Positions 15,928-24,490 of a DNA stretch of 64,000 nucleotides are shown piece by piece. Each line of letters opens with the position of its first letter. Position 1 is the stretch's first letter. Source of the DNA: Bog-473 sp963743785 (GTDB lineage Bacteria; Actinomycetota; Acidimicrobiia; Acidimicrobiales; RAAP-2); assembly GCA_963743785.1 (NCBI GenBank), contig CAVURD010000024.1:62001-126000 (forward strand), given 5' to 3'. Made by a program: the position numbers and the translations under genes. The notes under the pieces were generated by a model that saw only the letters and a list, made by a program, of their open reading frames with translations, searched no databases and was not told the DNA's origin.

Positions 15928-18090
15928 ATGCCGATCGCCATCACCGACGAACACCAGGAGCTGGCCTCCACGGTGAGGGGCGTCCTCACCGCCCACAAGG
16001 CGCTCCAGGCGGCCCGCACCCGGCTCGAGTCCGACGATGAGGCCCGCCCTTCCTATTGGGGGGAGATGGCCGATCTGGGATGGCTCGGAATCCACCTGCC
16101 CGAGGCCTACGGCGGATCCGGTGCCGGTCTCGTCGAATTGGTGGTGGTCCTCGAAGAGCTTGGTCGTCAGGTCGCCCCGGGAGCGTTCCTGCCCACCGTG
16201 CTCGCCTCCGCGGTGATCGACCAGTGCGGCTCGGACGACCAGCGCCGGCGCCTGCTGCCCGGTCTGGCCGACGGCACCACCACGGCCGCCCTCGGCCTGG
16301 GCACGCCTGCGCTCGCTGTCACGGGGGACACGCTCACCGGCGACGCCGGCTTCATCCTCGGCGGTGCTGTCGCCGAGCTCCTGCTCCTCCGGGTGGGCGA
16401 TGACGTCGTCATGGTCGAGGCGTCGGCGCCCGGTCTCGCCCTGACCAGCCGGGCCAACCTGGATCCGACCCGGCGCTCCGTCTCGGCCCAAGCCACCGAC
16501 GTCGCGCTCGGTGCCGACAACGTCATCAGCGGAGCAGCGACTCGTGCCCTGGCACTGGCCCGCACACTGGGTGCCGCCGAAGCGGTCGGCGGCATGGCGG
16601 CCTGCGTGGATTCGGCCGTCGCCTACGCCCAGGAACGGGTCCAGTTCGGGCGGACCATCGGTACCTTCCAGGCCATCAAGCACCACTGCGCCAACATGCT
16701 GGTGGCCGCGGAGTTGGCCACCGCCGTGATCTGGGACGCCGCCCGGTCGGCTCACGACGACGCCGACGAGTTCACCCTGACGGCGGCCCAGGCGGCCACT
16801 CTCGCCTTCGCGCCCTATGTCCACAACGCCCAGATGAACATCCAGGTGCACGGGGGTATCGGTTTCACCTGGGAACACGATGCCCATCTATTCCTGCGCC
16901 GGGCCTTGGTCCTGGACGCGTTGCTGGGCAGCCCCAAGGACGCCGAGGACGTGACCGCCCTGGCCGACAGGGGCGTCAGCCGTGGCGTCAGCCTCGACCT
17001 GCCGCCCGAGGCCGAAGCCATCCGGGCCGACGTGCGAGCCGAAATCGCCACCTTCGCGCACCTCGACGGCAACGAACAGCGCAAGGCCTTGCTGGACACC
17101 GGCCTGATGGTCCCGCACTGGCCCGTTCCCTGGGGGCGGTCGGCCGGCGCCGTTGAGCAACTGGTCATCGATGAAGAGCTCAAGCGGGCTGGCGTCAGGG
17201 TGCCGCCCCTCGGCATCACGGGCTGGAACATCATGACGGTCAACCAGTACGCCACGCCCGACCAGGTGCTGCGCTGGGTCGAGAAGACCTTGATGGGGGA
17301 GTACGTCTGGTGCCAGCTCTTCAGCGAGCCCGACGCCGGCTCCGACGCCGCCGCAGTCAAGACGAGGGGCACCCGGGTCGATGGTGGCTGGGTCGTCAAC
17401 GGCCAGAAGGTCTGGACCAGCGACGCCCACAACAGCGACCTCGGCTTGGCCACGGTACGCACCAATCCCGATGCGCCGAAGCACGCCGGCATCACCACGA
17501 TGGTGATCGACATGCACGCCGAGGGCGTCGAGGTGCGCCCGCTGCGTCAGATCACCGGCAACTCCGACTTCAACGAGGTGTTCTTCAACGATGTCTTCGT
17601 GCCCGACGACGACGTGGTGGGCACGGCCGATGACGGGTGGAAGGTGGCCCGGTCAACGTTGGGCAACGAGCGCGTCTCCATCGGCGGCGGCAACAGTATT
17701 TTCCCCAGCATGGACCTCATAGATCTGATGCACCGCCACGGTGACCGTCTCCCCGACACTGCGGCGCGGGTCGGTGCCATCCTGACCACCGATCACGCCC
17801 TCCGGGTGCTCAACCTACGTCGGGCCCAACGGGCCGTGGTCGGTGCCGGTCCCGGACCGGAGGGCAACGTGACCAAGCTCGTCCTGGCCGAGGGCGGTCA
17901 CCTCCGAGCCGCCCTCCAGGCCGATCTGGTCGGCCCCGAGATGGCGTTCCTGGTCGGCGACGGTGCCTTCGCCGGCTTCTCCCAGCTGGCCACCCGGGCC
18001 ATGTCCATCGCCGGAGGAACTTCCGAGATCACCCGCAATCAGATTGCCGAGCGCATCCTCGGCCTGCCCCGGGACCCGCTCATCAGCTAA
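15928..18090 (+). CDS. fused double-module acyl-CoA dehydrogenase
   Basis: Protein of 720 residues made of two tandem acyl-CoA dehydrogenase modules. Module 1 (about 1-345) has ADLGWLGIHLPEAYGGSG, QERVQFGRTIGTFQAIKHH and VHGGIGFTWEHDAHLFLRRA. Module 2 (about 360-720) has WCQLFSEPDAGSDAAAVKT, GWVVNGQKVWTS and the C-terminal SIAGGTSEITRNQIAERILG. FAD-dependent alpha,beta-oxidation of an acyl-CoA is expected. Fusions like this occur in mycobacterial FadE34, where the two halves mimic the alpha2beta2 enzymes that oxidise cholesterol or bile-acid side chains, so a steroid or bulky acyl-CoA is a reasonable guess. ATG 15928 has AGGGAG 10 bases upstream. An earlier in-frame start at 15847 overlaps the GNAT gene. 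Confidence 0.9.
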   Translation: MPIAITDEHQELASTVRGVLTAHKALQAARTRLESDDEARPSYWGEMADLGWLGIHLPEAYGGSGAGLVELVVVLEELGRQVAPGAFLPTVLASAVIDQCGSDDQRRRLLPGLADGTTTAALGLGTPALAVTGDTLTGDAGFILGGAVAELLLLRVGDDVVMVEASAPGLALTSRANLDPTRRSVSAQATDVALGADNVISGAATRALALARTLGAAEAVGGMAACVDSAVAYAQERVQFGRTIGTFQAIKHHCANMLVAAELATAVIWDAARSAHDDADEFTLTAAQAATLAFAPYVHNAQMNIQVHGGIGFTWEHDAHLFLRRALVLDALLGSPKDAEDVTALADRGVSRGVSLDLPPEAEAIRADVRAEIATFAHLDGNEQRKALLDTGLMVPHWPVPWGRSAGAVEQLVIDEELKRAGVRVPPLGITGWNIMTVNQYATPDQVLRWVEKTLMGEYVWCQLFSEPDAGSDAAAVKTRGTRVDGGWVVNGQKVWTSDAHNSDLGLATVRTNPDAPKHAGITTMVIDMHAEGVEVRPLRQITGNSDFNEVFFNDVFVPDDDVVGTADDGWKVARSTLGNERVSIGGGNSIFPSMDLIDLMHRHGDRLPDTAARVGAILTTDHALRVLNLRRAQRAVVGAGPGPEGNVTKLVLAEGGHLRAALQADLVGPEMAFLVGDGAFAGFSQLATRAMSIAGGTSEITRNQIAERILGLPRDPLIS

Positions 18091-18092
18091 GG

Positions 18093-18107
18093 AGTGAGTC
18101 GCTCACT
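18093..18107. terminator. short hairpin between convergent genes
   Basis: AGTGAG-TCG-CTCACT forms a 6-bp stem just after the acyl-CoA dehydrogenase stop and before the end of the convergent ohr gene. There is no T-tract, so terminator activity is only inferred from position. Confidence 0.3.
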
Positions 18108-18136
18108 GCCTGCCAGCAGGTGCTCGGCTCAGAAAC

Positions 18137-18556
18137 CTATTCGACGACGGAGAGGTCCACCTCGATGTTGCCCCGGGTGGCATTGGAGTAGGGGCAGACC
18201 TGGTGGGCGGCTTCCGTCAACGACTGCGCCGTGGCCTTGTCGAGTTTCGGGGCGTACACGACGAGGGCCGCGGTGAGCCCGAACCCACCGTTGTCGAGTG
18301 GCCCGATGCCGATACTCGCCGACACCTCGGTTCCGGTCACATCGAGTTTGCGCTGGCCGGCCACCACCTTGAGCGCGGAATGGAAACAGGCCGCATAGCC
18401 GGCGGCGAACAATTCCTCGGGATTGGTCGCCCCGCCCTGTCCGCCCATTTCTGTCGGTATGCGCAGGTCGACGTCGACGAAACCGTCCTCGCTACGGGCG
18501 TGTCCGTTGCGGCCGTCCCCGGTGGCGGTTGCGGTGGCGGTGTACAAGACGTTCAT
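18137..18556 (-). CDS. ohr: organic hydroperoxide resistance protein (OsmC/Ohr)
   Basis: Peroxidase of 139 residues that reduces organic hydroperoxides using two cysteines. The Ohr pattern is complete: the N-terminal VLYTATATATGDGRNGHARSEDG, then GATNPEELFAAGYAACFHSAL with the peroxidatic cysteine, and AHQVCPYSNATRGNIEV with the resolving cysteine near the C-terminus. The NPEE and CPYSNATRGN blocks distinguish Ohr from OsmC proper. Length is normal. The MarR-type regulator OhrR is not adjacent. It is convergent with the acyl-CoA dehydrogenase gene. Confidence 0.93.
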   Translation of the reverse strand: MNVLYTATATATGDGRNGHARSEDGFVDVDLRIPTEMGGQGGATNPEELFAAGYAACFHSALKVVAGQRKLDVTGTEVSASIGIGPLDNGGFGLTAALVVYAPKLDKATAQSLTEAAHQVCPYSNATRGNIEVDLSVVE

Positions 18557-18674
18557 GAGACCTCCAATCGGGTCGGGCGCACGGATTGCGCCCCCCCTTC
18601 ACCAACGCCGTGGTCCGGTCGGCGATTCCCGCTGGTCCACCGTGGGGCCGACGATCGGGTGGCAGGATGGGGAG

Positions 18675-19172
18675 ATGACGAATGAAGTGGCGCCCGATGA
18701 ATGGTTAGAGGTCAAGCGGACGATTGCGGCCGACCCCGCCACGATCTTCCGCCTGCTGTGCGACCCGAAGGGGCACGTGGCGATCGACAGTTCGGGCATG
18801 CTGCAAAGTGCCACCGGCAACCCCGTGACTGCGGTGGGCGACAGTTTCGTCGTGCACATGGATCGAGAGTCGCTCAACGACTATCCGATGGGGCTCTACG
18901 ACGTGACCGTCACCATCACCTCATTCGCGCAAGACCGTGAACTGGCCTGGACCATTCTCGGGCAGATCCGACCGCAGATAGGCCACATATACGGCTACAA
19001 GCTCGAGCCCATCCAAGAAGGAACGCTCGTCACTTCGTACTACGACTGGTCGTCCATCGACCCGACCTGGAAGAAGGCGGGGATTTTCCCCGTCATCTCC
19101 GAACTGGCGCTCCGGGCCACGCTGGGGATTTTGGCCCGCACGGTGGCCCAGGGCAACGCCGCCGCAACCTGA
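18675..19172 (+). CDS. SRPBCC (START-like) family protein
   Basis: Protein of 165 residues with the helix-grip fold of the polyketide cyclase/dehydrase group: EVKRTIAADPATIFRLLCDPKGHVAIDSSG at the N-terminus, strands in the middle (DSFVVHM, YDVTVTITSF, RELAWTILG) and a long C-terminal helix. These proteins bind hydrophobic ligands in a cavity. The specific ligand is unknown. ATG 18675 is preceded by GGGGAG. The longer frame from 18423 is antisense to the ohr gene. Confidence 0.8.
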   Translation: MTNEVAPDEWLEVKRTIAADPATIFRLLCDPKGHVAIDSSGMLQSATGNPVTAVGDSFVVHMDRESLNDYPMGLYDVTVTITSFAQDRELAWTILGQIRPQIGHIYGYKLEPIQEGTLVTSYYDWSSIDPTWKKAGIFPVISELALRATLGILARTVAQGNAAAT

Positions 19173-19213
19173 TCCGGCCGCGTGCGGTCGTCGCACGTTG
19201 TTCGTCCCGGTGC

Positions 19214-19654
19214 TCACACTTCGGACACGCCAACCGCCCATCCTTCCGCCATGGCACGGTCCTCCCCCGCGTCGAGCGGGGCATCCGGCCCGGCATCGGG
19301 CCTGGCTCTGGCGGCACGGGAAGGGAGGAACAGGGTGGGGATGAAGGCCAGCAGGATGGTGGCCACCGCCCATCAGAAGGTATTGCCGAAGGCGGTCGCC
19401 ACCTTGTCGGCCACCGCCGGCGGGAGTTTCACCGTGTCGGAGAGTACGAGCTGCGACCCGCGACCGCCGTGGTTGGACTGGGCGATGATCTGGCGCTCCA
19501 GTATCACGGCGAAGAGCGCGGTGGCCACGGACCAGCCGATCTGACGCACGATATTCAGGGTGGTGCTGGCGCGGGGGATATCGGCGTTGGAGAGGTCGAA
19601 GTAGGTCGCCGCGGCCCCGGGCCCGACCCCGCGCGCCGGTCTGCGCCGGTGCAT
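19214..19654 (-). pseudogene. remnant of a DHA2-type MFS exporter
   Basis: Only the C-terminal end of a drug-exporter-like MFS protein is recognisable. AAATYFDLSNADIPRAST and NIVRQIGWSVATALFAVILE match the membrane-helix pair before the last helices of EmrB/QacA-type transporters. The frame then hits TGA at 19373-19375 where tryptophan (TTC TGA TGG) is expected, and continues without shift as WAVATILLAFIPTLFLPSRA to a stop at 19214. The N-terminal two-thirds are missing upstream. The sequence is therefore both truncated and interrupted, a true relic rather than a functional gene. A functional DHA2 exporter lies at 35.0-36.5 kb. Confidence 0.75.
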
Positions 19655-19738
19655 CGGCCACCGAGTGGGTGTGGCGCACCAGGGAGTGCCAGAATGCGGC
19701 GCGCTCCCATGGGGGCGGAAGGAGAGGAACGTACGGGT

Positions 19739-20662
19739 GTGCCTGCGGTAGCGGTGCGAAATCTAGCCAAGTCATACGGCGACAAGCAGGCGGTACGCGA
19801 TGTCAGCTTCGAAGTCGAGAAGGGTGAGGTATTCGCCCTGCTCGGGCCCAACGGAGCCGGCAAGACCACCACGATCGAGATCCTCGAAGGCTTTCGAGAG
19901 CGCAGTGGCGGAGAGGTGGAAACCCTGGGGGTCGATCCCGCCAACCGCGCCAGTCAGCGGTGGCTGCGTTGCCACATTGGGGTGGTCCTCCAGGAATTGG
20001 CGGTGGAGCCGTACTACACCGTCCGCCAGGTCCTGAGCCGCAACGCCGGGTACTACCCCGCCCCCCGTCCCATCGACGAGGTGATCGATCTGGTTGGCCT
20101 CACCGAGAAGGCGGACAAGCGGATCAAGACCCTGTCCGGCGGCCAGCAACGTCGGCTCGATGTCGGCTTGGGGGTCATCGGGAACCCCGAACTCCTCTTT
20201 CTGGACGAGCCAACCACAGGCCTCGATCCTTCGGGTCGTCGCGATACGTGGAACCTCATCCGCCAACTCGCTGCAGACGGCACCACGGTGATGCTCACCA
20301 CGCACTACATGGACGAGGTGGAAGCGCTGGCGGACCGGGTGGCCGTCCTCTCGGGAGCGCAGATCGTGGCGGCCGGCACGCCGGTCTCAATCGGGGGGCG
20401 TGACTCCGGTGCGGTGACGATCAGGTTTGCCCTGCCCGATGGCGCCAGCGCCACTGATCTCCCCGTATCGGAGTACACGCTCGACGAGGGGCAGATCGAG
20501 ATCCATACCGAAGACGAGCTCCGCGTGCTCCACGATCTCACCGGCTGGGCCATCGAGCGAGATCTGAGCCTGCCCGGACTGGCCGTGGTGCGGGTCACCC
20601 TGGAGGATGTCTATCTGCAACTGACTAGAGAAGACCGCGACACGGAGGCCACCCGCTCATGA
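19739..20662 (+). CDS. ABC transporter ATP-binding protein (ABC-2 exporter, DrrA-like)
   Basis: ATPase of 307 residues. Walker A is GPNGAGKTT at 36-44, the signature is KTLSGGQQRRLDVGLG, Walker B is LLFLDEPTTGLDP, and the H-loop is MLTTHYMDE. The C-terminal 80 residues form the accessory domain seen in DrrA/NodI-type exporters. It works with the next gene, whose ATG overlaps its stop (ATGA at 20659-20662). Substrate unknown: lipids, drugs or polyketides are typical. GTG 19739 follows an AAGGAGAGGAA site. ATG 19709 is an alternative that adds ten residues. The long upstream frame from 19469 runs antisense to the MFS relic. Confidence 0.9.
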   Translation: MPAVAVRNLAKSYGDKQAVRDVSFEVEKGEVFALLGPNGAGKTTTIEILEGFRERSGGEVETLGVDPANRASQRWLRCHIGVVLQELAVEPYYTVRQVLSRNAGYYPAPRPIDEVIDLVGLTEKADKRIKTLSGGQQRRLDVGLGVIGNPELLFLDEPTTGLDPSGRRDTWNLIRQLAADGTTVMLTTHYMDEVEALADRVAVLSGAQIVAAGTPVSIGGRDSGAVTIRFALPDGASATDLPVSEYTLDEGQIEIHTEDELRVLHDLTGWAIERDLSLPGLAVVRVTLEDVYLQLTREDRDTEATRS

Positions 20663-21483
20663 GCACCATGACACCGACCCCGCAGCCCACCACCGGTTCC
20701 TTCCGAGGAATCGGTGACCTGAAGTTGGTGGGTCGACAGGTCTGGTACGAGCAGCTGTCCTTCTGGCTCAACCCCATCGGGGCGGTCTTCACCGTTGGCT
20801 TCTCGCTCGTCTTCCTCCTCCTCTTGGGGGCGACGGCCGGCAACTCGAGGACGGCTATCTACGGCAACATCAAACTCACCCAGTACTACGTGCCCGGGTT
20901 CGTGGCCTACGGGATCATGGCGGCGTGCTTCAATATCTTGGCCATCCAGACGGTCAATCGACGCGAGGTCGGACTGCTCAAGCGGATCCGTTTGAGCCCG
21001 CTGCCGACCTGGGTCCTGCTGACCGCCATCATCATGAGCTCCATGATCATTTCCATTGTGGAGGTGGTGGTCCTCCTCGCCGTGGGGCGGTTCGGATTCG
21101 GTGTGCACGGGCCGGCCAGCGTGGGCGCATTTGTGCTGGCCATAGTGGTCGGCATGATCAGCTTCAGTGCCATGGGGCTCGGCATGAGTACCCTCGTCCC
21201 CAATCAGGATGCGGCCGGGCCCATCGTCAGCATCGTCTTTTTCGTATTGCTCTTCCTGTCGGGCCTCTGGTATCCCATCAATCCGCACTCGGGCCTGGCC
21301 AAGGTCTCGGCCTACATGCCGGTGCGCCACATGATCACGGCGGTCTTCGCCCCCTTCAACCTGGAGAAGGGCGCTTCGCCCTGGGAATGGCATGACCTGC
21401 TGGTCATCGCCCTCTGGGGCCTGGCCGGCGCCATCGTGGCTGTGCGCCGGTGGGAATGGGCGCCGCGCCGCCTGTCGTCGTAA
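20659..21483 (+). CDS. ABC-2 type transporter permease
   Basis: Membrane protein of 274 residues with six hydrophobic segments, the partner of the ATPase encoded just before it. A cytoplasmic N-terminus leads into VGRQVWYEQLSFWLNPIGAVFTVGFSLVFLLLL. The conserved FVAYGIMAACFNILAIQTVNRREVGLLKRIRLSPLP segment is the coupling region of ABC-2 permeases. FLSGLWYPI before the last extracellular loop is also typical. Translation is coupled to the ATPase by an ATGA overlap. The pair probably exports a hydrophobic compound. Confidence 0.9.
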   Translation: MSTMTPTPQPTTGSFRGIGDLKLVGRQVWYEQLSFWLNPIGAVFTVGFSLVFLLLLGATAGNSRTAIYGNIKLTQYYVPGFVAYGIMAACFNILAIQTVNRREVGLLKRIRLSPLPTWVLLTAIIMSSMIISIVEVVVLLAVGRFGFGVHGPASVGAFVLAIVVGMISFSAMGLGMSTLVPNQDAAGPIVSIVFFVLLFLSGLWYPINPHSGLAKVSAYMPVRHMITAVFAPFNLEKGASPWEWHDLLVIALWGLAGAIVAVRRWEWAPRRLSS

Positions 21484-21551
21484 CGCAGACTGATCGATGG
21501 AAATGCCCTCACGGTGCGCACCTCCACCCCGAGCGGCTAGAAGGTAGGACC

Positions 21552-23132
21552 GTGACCAGCGCCGAAGTCCCACACGCCACCACCTTGTCACCTTCGACGT
21601 ATGCCGCCTCAACGCCCGACCGCCCGGCCGTCATTACCTCGTCGGGGCAGACGGTGTCCTTTGCCCTACTGGAAGCTCGTTCGTGCCAGCTGGCTCAGGC
21701 GCTCCACGCCCAGGGTCTGCGTGAGGGCGATCACGTGGCGGTGCTCCTGCCCAACGACCATCGGACCCATGAGGTCATATGGGGGCTCCAACGCTCCGGT
21801 CTCTACTACACCGTGGTCAATACCCACTTGGCGGTGGACGAGGCCGCATACATCGTGACTGATTGCGGTGCCAGAGTGCTGATTACCTCATCCACGTTGG
21901 CCCACCTGGCCGAGGCGTTGATGCCCCACACACCCGGCATCGAACTGCGCCTCGCGCTCGGTACGCGCCCCGTCGATGGGCACACCTCCTTGGACGAATT
22001 CGTGGGCGGGCACCCCACAGTGCCGCTTCCGGTCGAGCGGGAAGGGTCGGCCATGCTCTATTCCTCGGGCACCACCGGCCAACCCAAGGGGATCCGTCGC
22101 CCGCTGTCGGGTCATGCCTTCGGTTCCGATGCTGTGCTCGCCCCGATGCTGAGCGGCCTGATGGGTTTCGCCGAGGGCGACGTCTACCTCAGTCCGGCTC
22201 CGCTCTATCACTCCGCTCCGCTGCTGTGGTCGATGACGGTGCAGCGCATGGGGGGCACGGCGGTGGTCATGGAACGCTTCGATCCCCTCCAGTGCCTGGC
22301 CCTGATTGAAGAACACCGGGTCACGCACGCGCAGTTCGTGCCCACAATGTTCGTCCGCCTGCTCAAGTTGAGTGACCGGGAGCGGGCGCAGCACGATCTT
22401 TCCAGCTTGCGCTCGGTGGTCCACGCCGCCGCGCCGTGCGCGCCCGAGGTGAAACGCCGCATGATCGAGTGGTGGGGACCCGTGATTCACGAGTACTACT
22501 CGGGAACCGAGGGGGGCGGCATGACCTGGGTCCGGTCTGAGGAGTGGCTGACGCACCCGGGCTCGGTCGGACCCGCCGTGTGGGGTGTGGTGCACATCTG
22601 TGACGACGGCGGCAACGAACTAGCGGTCGGCCAGGACGGAGTGGTGTGGTTCGGCGGACGTAGCAATGCGTTCGAGTACAACAATGATCCCGAGAAGACC
22701 AAGCAGACCTTCAACGAGCGGGGATGGAGCACACTGTGGGATGTGGGTCACCTGGACGGCGACGGCTTCCTCTATCTGACGGATCGAAAGCTGTTCATGA
22801 TCGTCTCGGGCGGGGTGAACATCTATCCCCAAGAAATTGAGAACGTACTGGCGCTGCACCCCTCGGTGGGCGACGTCGCCGTCTTCGGTGTGCCCGATCC
22901 GGAAATGGGGGAGCAGGTCAAGGCCGTGATCCAGCCGGCACCGGGTGCGGTGGCGGGCCCGCAGTTGGAGGCGGAGATCATGACCTTTTGCCGGGACAAC
23001 CTCTCGCACTACAAGTGTCCGAGGTCAGTTGACTTCACCGAGCACATGCCGCGTGGGGAAAACGGCAAGCTCTACAAGAAGCCGTTGCGCGAGGCCTATT
23101 GGGCCAGCGCTGCCCCGAATTCCCCGATTTGA
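21552..23132 (+). CDS. acyl-CoA synthetase (AMP-binding enzyme)
   Basis: Adenylate-forming enzyme of 526 residues that would activate a carboxylic acid to its CoA thioester. The AMP-binding P-loop YSSGTTGQPKG is at 170-180. EYYSGTEGGGMTWV is the adenine-binding motif, and WSTLWDVGHLDGDGFLYLTDRK carries the ribose-binding aspartate and hinge. The catalytic lysine is near the end in RGENGKLYKKPLR. It resembles the FadD-type synthetases of actinomycetes that act on fatty or steroid side-chain acids. GTG 21552 is the start; the earlier frame from 21450 lies within the permease gene. Its last 98 bases overlap the convergent MFS gene. Confidence 0.9.
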   Translation: MTSAEVPHATTLSPSTYAASTPDRPAVITSSGQTVSFALLEARSCQLAQALHAQGLREGDHVAVLLPNDHRTHEVIWGLQRSGLYYTVVNTHLAVDEAAYIVTDCGARVLITSSTLAHLAEALMPHTPGIELRLALGTRPVDGHTSLDEFVGGHPTVPLPVEREGSAMLYSSGTTGQPKGIRRPLSGHAFGSDAVLAPMLSGLMGFAEGDVYLSPAPLYHSAPLLWSMTVQRMGGTAVVMERFDPLQCLALIEEHRVTHAQFVPTMFVRLLKLSDRERAQHDLSSLRSVVHAAAPCAPEVKRRMIEWWGPVIHEYYSGTEGGGMTWVRSEEWLTHPGSVGPAVWGVVHICDDGGNELAVGQDGVVWFGGRSNAFEYNNDPEKTKQTFNERGWSTLWDVGHLDGDGFLYLTDRKLFMIVSGGVNIYPQEIENVLALHPSVGDVAVFGVPDPEMGEQVKAVIQPAPGAVAGPQLEAEIMTFCRDNLSHYKCPRSVDFTEHMPRGENGKLYKKPLREAYWASAAPNSPI

Positions 23133-24480
23133 TCTGCTCCCCCCGGACGTCGGCGTACCAGGCCAGCAGGAGGGCGACGCCCGCTCCGAAGAGAAGGACG
23201 TCGGTAATGCCGATGGTGTCCACCACGGGCCCGATGAGCAGATTGCCCAGAGCCACCGTGCCGCCGAAGCCCATGATCCACAATGCCATGACCCGGCCGC
23301 GCACGGCATCACGCAAGCGGGCCTGCATCGTCGTGTTCAGGGCGGTGATGAAGGCGAAGTAGAACGCCCCCACCACGGCCACCACGAAGTAGGCCGGTAC
23401 CGCTTCGCGCAGCAGGGCGAAGGTACTCAGGGCAATGGCGTACCCGATGAGACAGACTCGCACGATCATGGCCTTTGAGGTCCTGGTAAAGACCGTGCCG
23501 ATGGAGATCGCACCGATGAGCGCGCCGGTGCCGAAGCTGGCGTAGAGGATCCCGTAGTTGGCCGATTTGGGGTTGATGCCCAGGTTGTGGGCGGCAACGA
23601 CCGGCATCTGGCCGATGAAGGCCAAAGCCAGGAGCGAGAAGAGGAAGACGGTGACCAGGCATCGACCGACCACCTTGTCCTCCCGGGCCGCGGTGATTCC
23701 GGCCGTCAACTCCCGCCACCGGCTGGCCGGGGCCACAGTCTTGGGCAAAACGGGAAGGACGACCATCATGAGTGCGCCGACGACGAAGAGGTAGGTCACC
23801 GCGTTGCCAACGAAGACCCAGGATGGACCAACGACCTGATAGGCCACCGCGCCGATGACCGGTCCGATGACCCGGGAGGCATTCATCTGAGCCGAATTTA
23901 AGGAGATGGCTCCGGGCAGGTCGGCTCGTCCGACCAATCCGGGAAGGATGGCCGAATACGCCGGCCCGAACATGGCGCTGCCCACCCCGATCATCACCAC
24001 CATGAAAACCAGAAGGGCATGTGAGGGAGAGGGACCCCGTACCACCCACGCCAGGGCCAGTGAGAACAGCAGCTGCTCAATGGAAAGGACGATGAGGAAC
24101 TTCTTTCGGTCAACCTTGTCGGCGATGAGCCCGCCCACCGGGGCCAACAGGAGCGCCGGGCCGAGCTGGGCGAAGATGATGACACCGACGAACGCACTCG
24201 AGTGGGTGAGGTTGTAGGCGTAGGCGCCGAGGACGACGTTCTGCATCCAGGTTCCGATGTTGGAGGCGAATGCCCCGAGGAAGACGATGCGAAAAGTGCG
24301 GTGCCGCAGGGCCGCCACGGCTGTGCCGGTGGAGATCGGGCTGTCACCGTCGACGACGGCATCCTCAATCTCCTCCACGGAGACGTCGGGGAGCGTTGTC
24401 TCGCCCTCGGGATCAGCCGGCACGGGCCCATGGTACGGGATGTCGTCCGGCTCGATCCCGGCGTCATCCGGGCCGATCAC
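23035..24480 (-). CDS. MFS transporter (EntS/MefA-like exporter)
   Basis: Major facilitator protein of 481 residues with about twelve membrane helices after a 60-residue acidic N-terminal extension. LRHRTFRIVFLGAFASNIGTW opens helix 1, GGLIADKVDRKKFL is the conserved loop 2-3 motif, and PGAISLNSAQMNASRVIGPVIG is typical of the EntS/MefA group. These export siderophores, macrolides or other hydrophobic compounds. GTG 24480 lies 10 bases after the ECF S-component stop, so it could be co-transcribed with the B12 uptake genes. The last 30 or so residues after YADVRGEQ are arginine-rich and read antisense through the end of the acyl-CoA synthetase gene, unlike normal MFS tails. Confidence 0.87.
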   Translation of the reverse strand: MIGPDDAGIEPDDIPYHGPVPADPEGETTLPDVSVEEIEDAVVDGDSPISTGTAVAALRHRTFRIVFLGAFASNIGTWMQNVVLGAYAYNLTHSSAFVGVIIFAQLGPALLLAPVGGLIADKVDRKKFLIVLSIEQLLFSLALAWVVRGPSPSHALLVFMVVMIGVGSAMFGPAYSAILPGLVGRADLPGAISLNSAQMNASRVIGPVIGAVAYQVVGPSWVFVGNAVTYLFVVGALMMVVLPVLPKTVAPASRWRELTAGITAAREDKVVGRCLVTVFLFSLLALAFIGQMPVVAAHNLGINPKSANYGILYASFGTGALIGAISIGTVFTRTSKAMIVRVCLIGYAIALSTFALLREAVPAYFVVAVVGAFYFAFITALNTTMQARLRDAVRGRVMALWIMGFGGTVALGNLLIGPVVDTIGITDVLLFGAGVALLLAWYADVRGEQIKSGNSGQRWPNRPRATASCRACRFPHAACAR

Positions 24481-24490
24481 TCAGCGTGGC

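Noticed and set aside
18921..19775. 284-codon minus-strand frame
   Set aside because: Overlaps the SRPBCC gene and the MFS relic in a wrong frame, with Arg/His/Pro-rich text.
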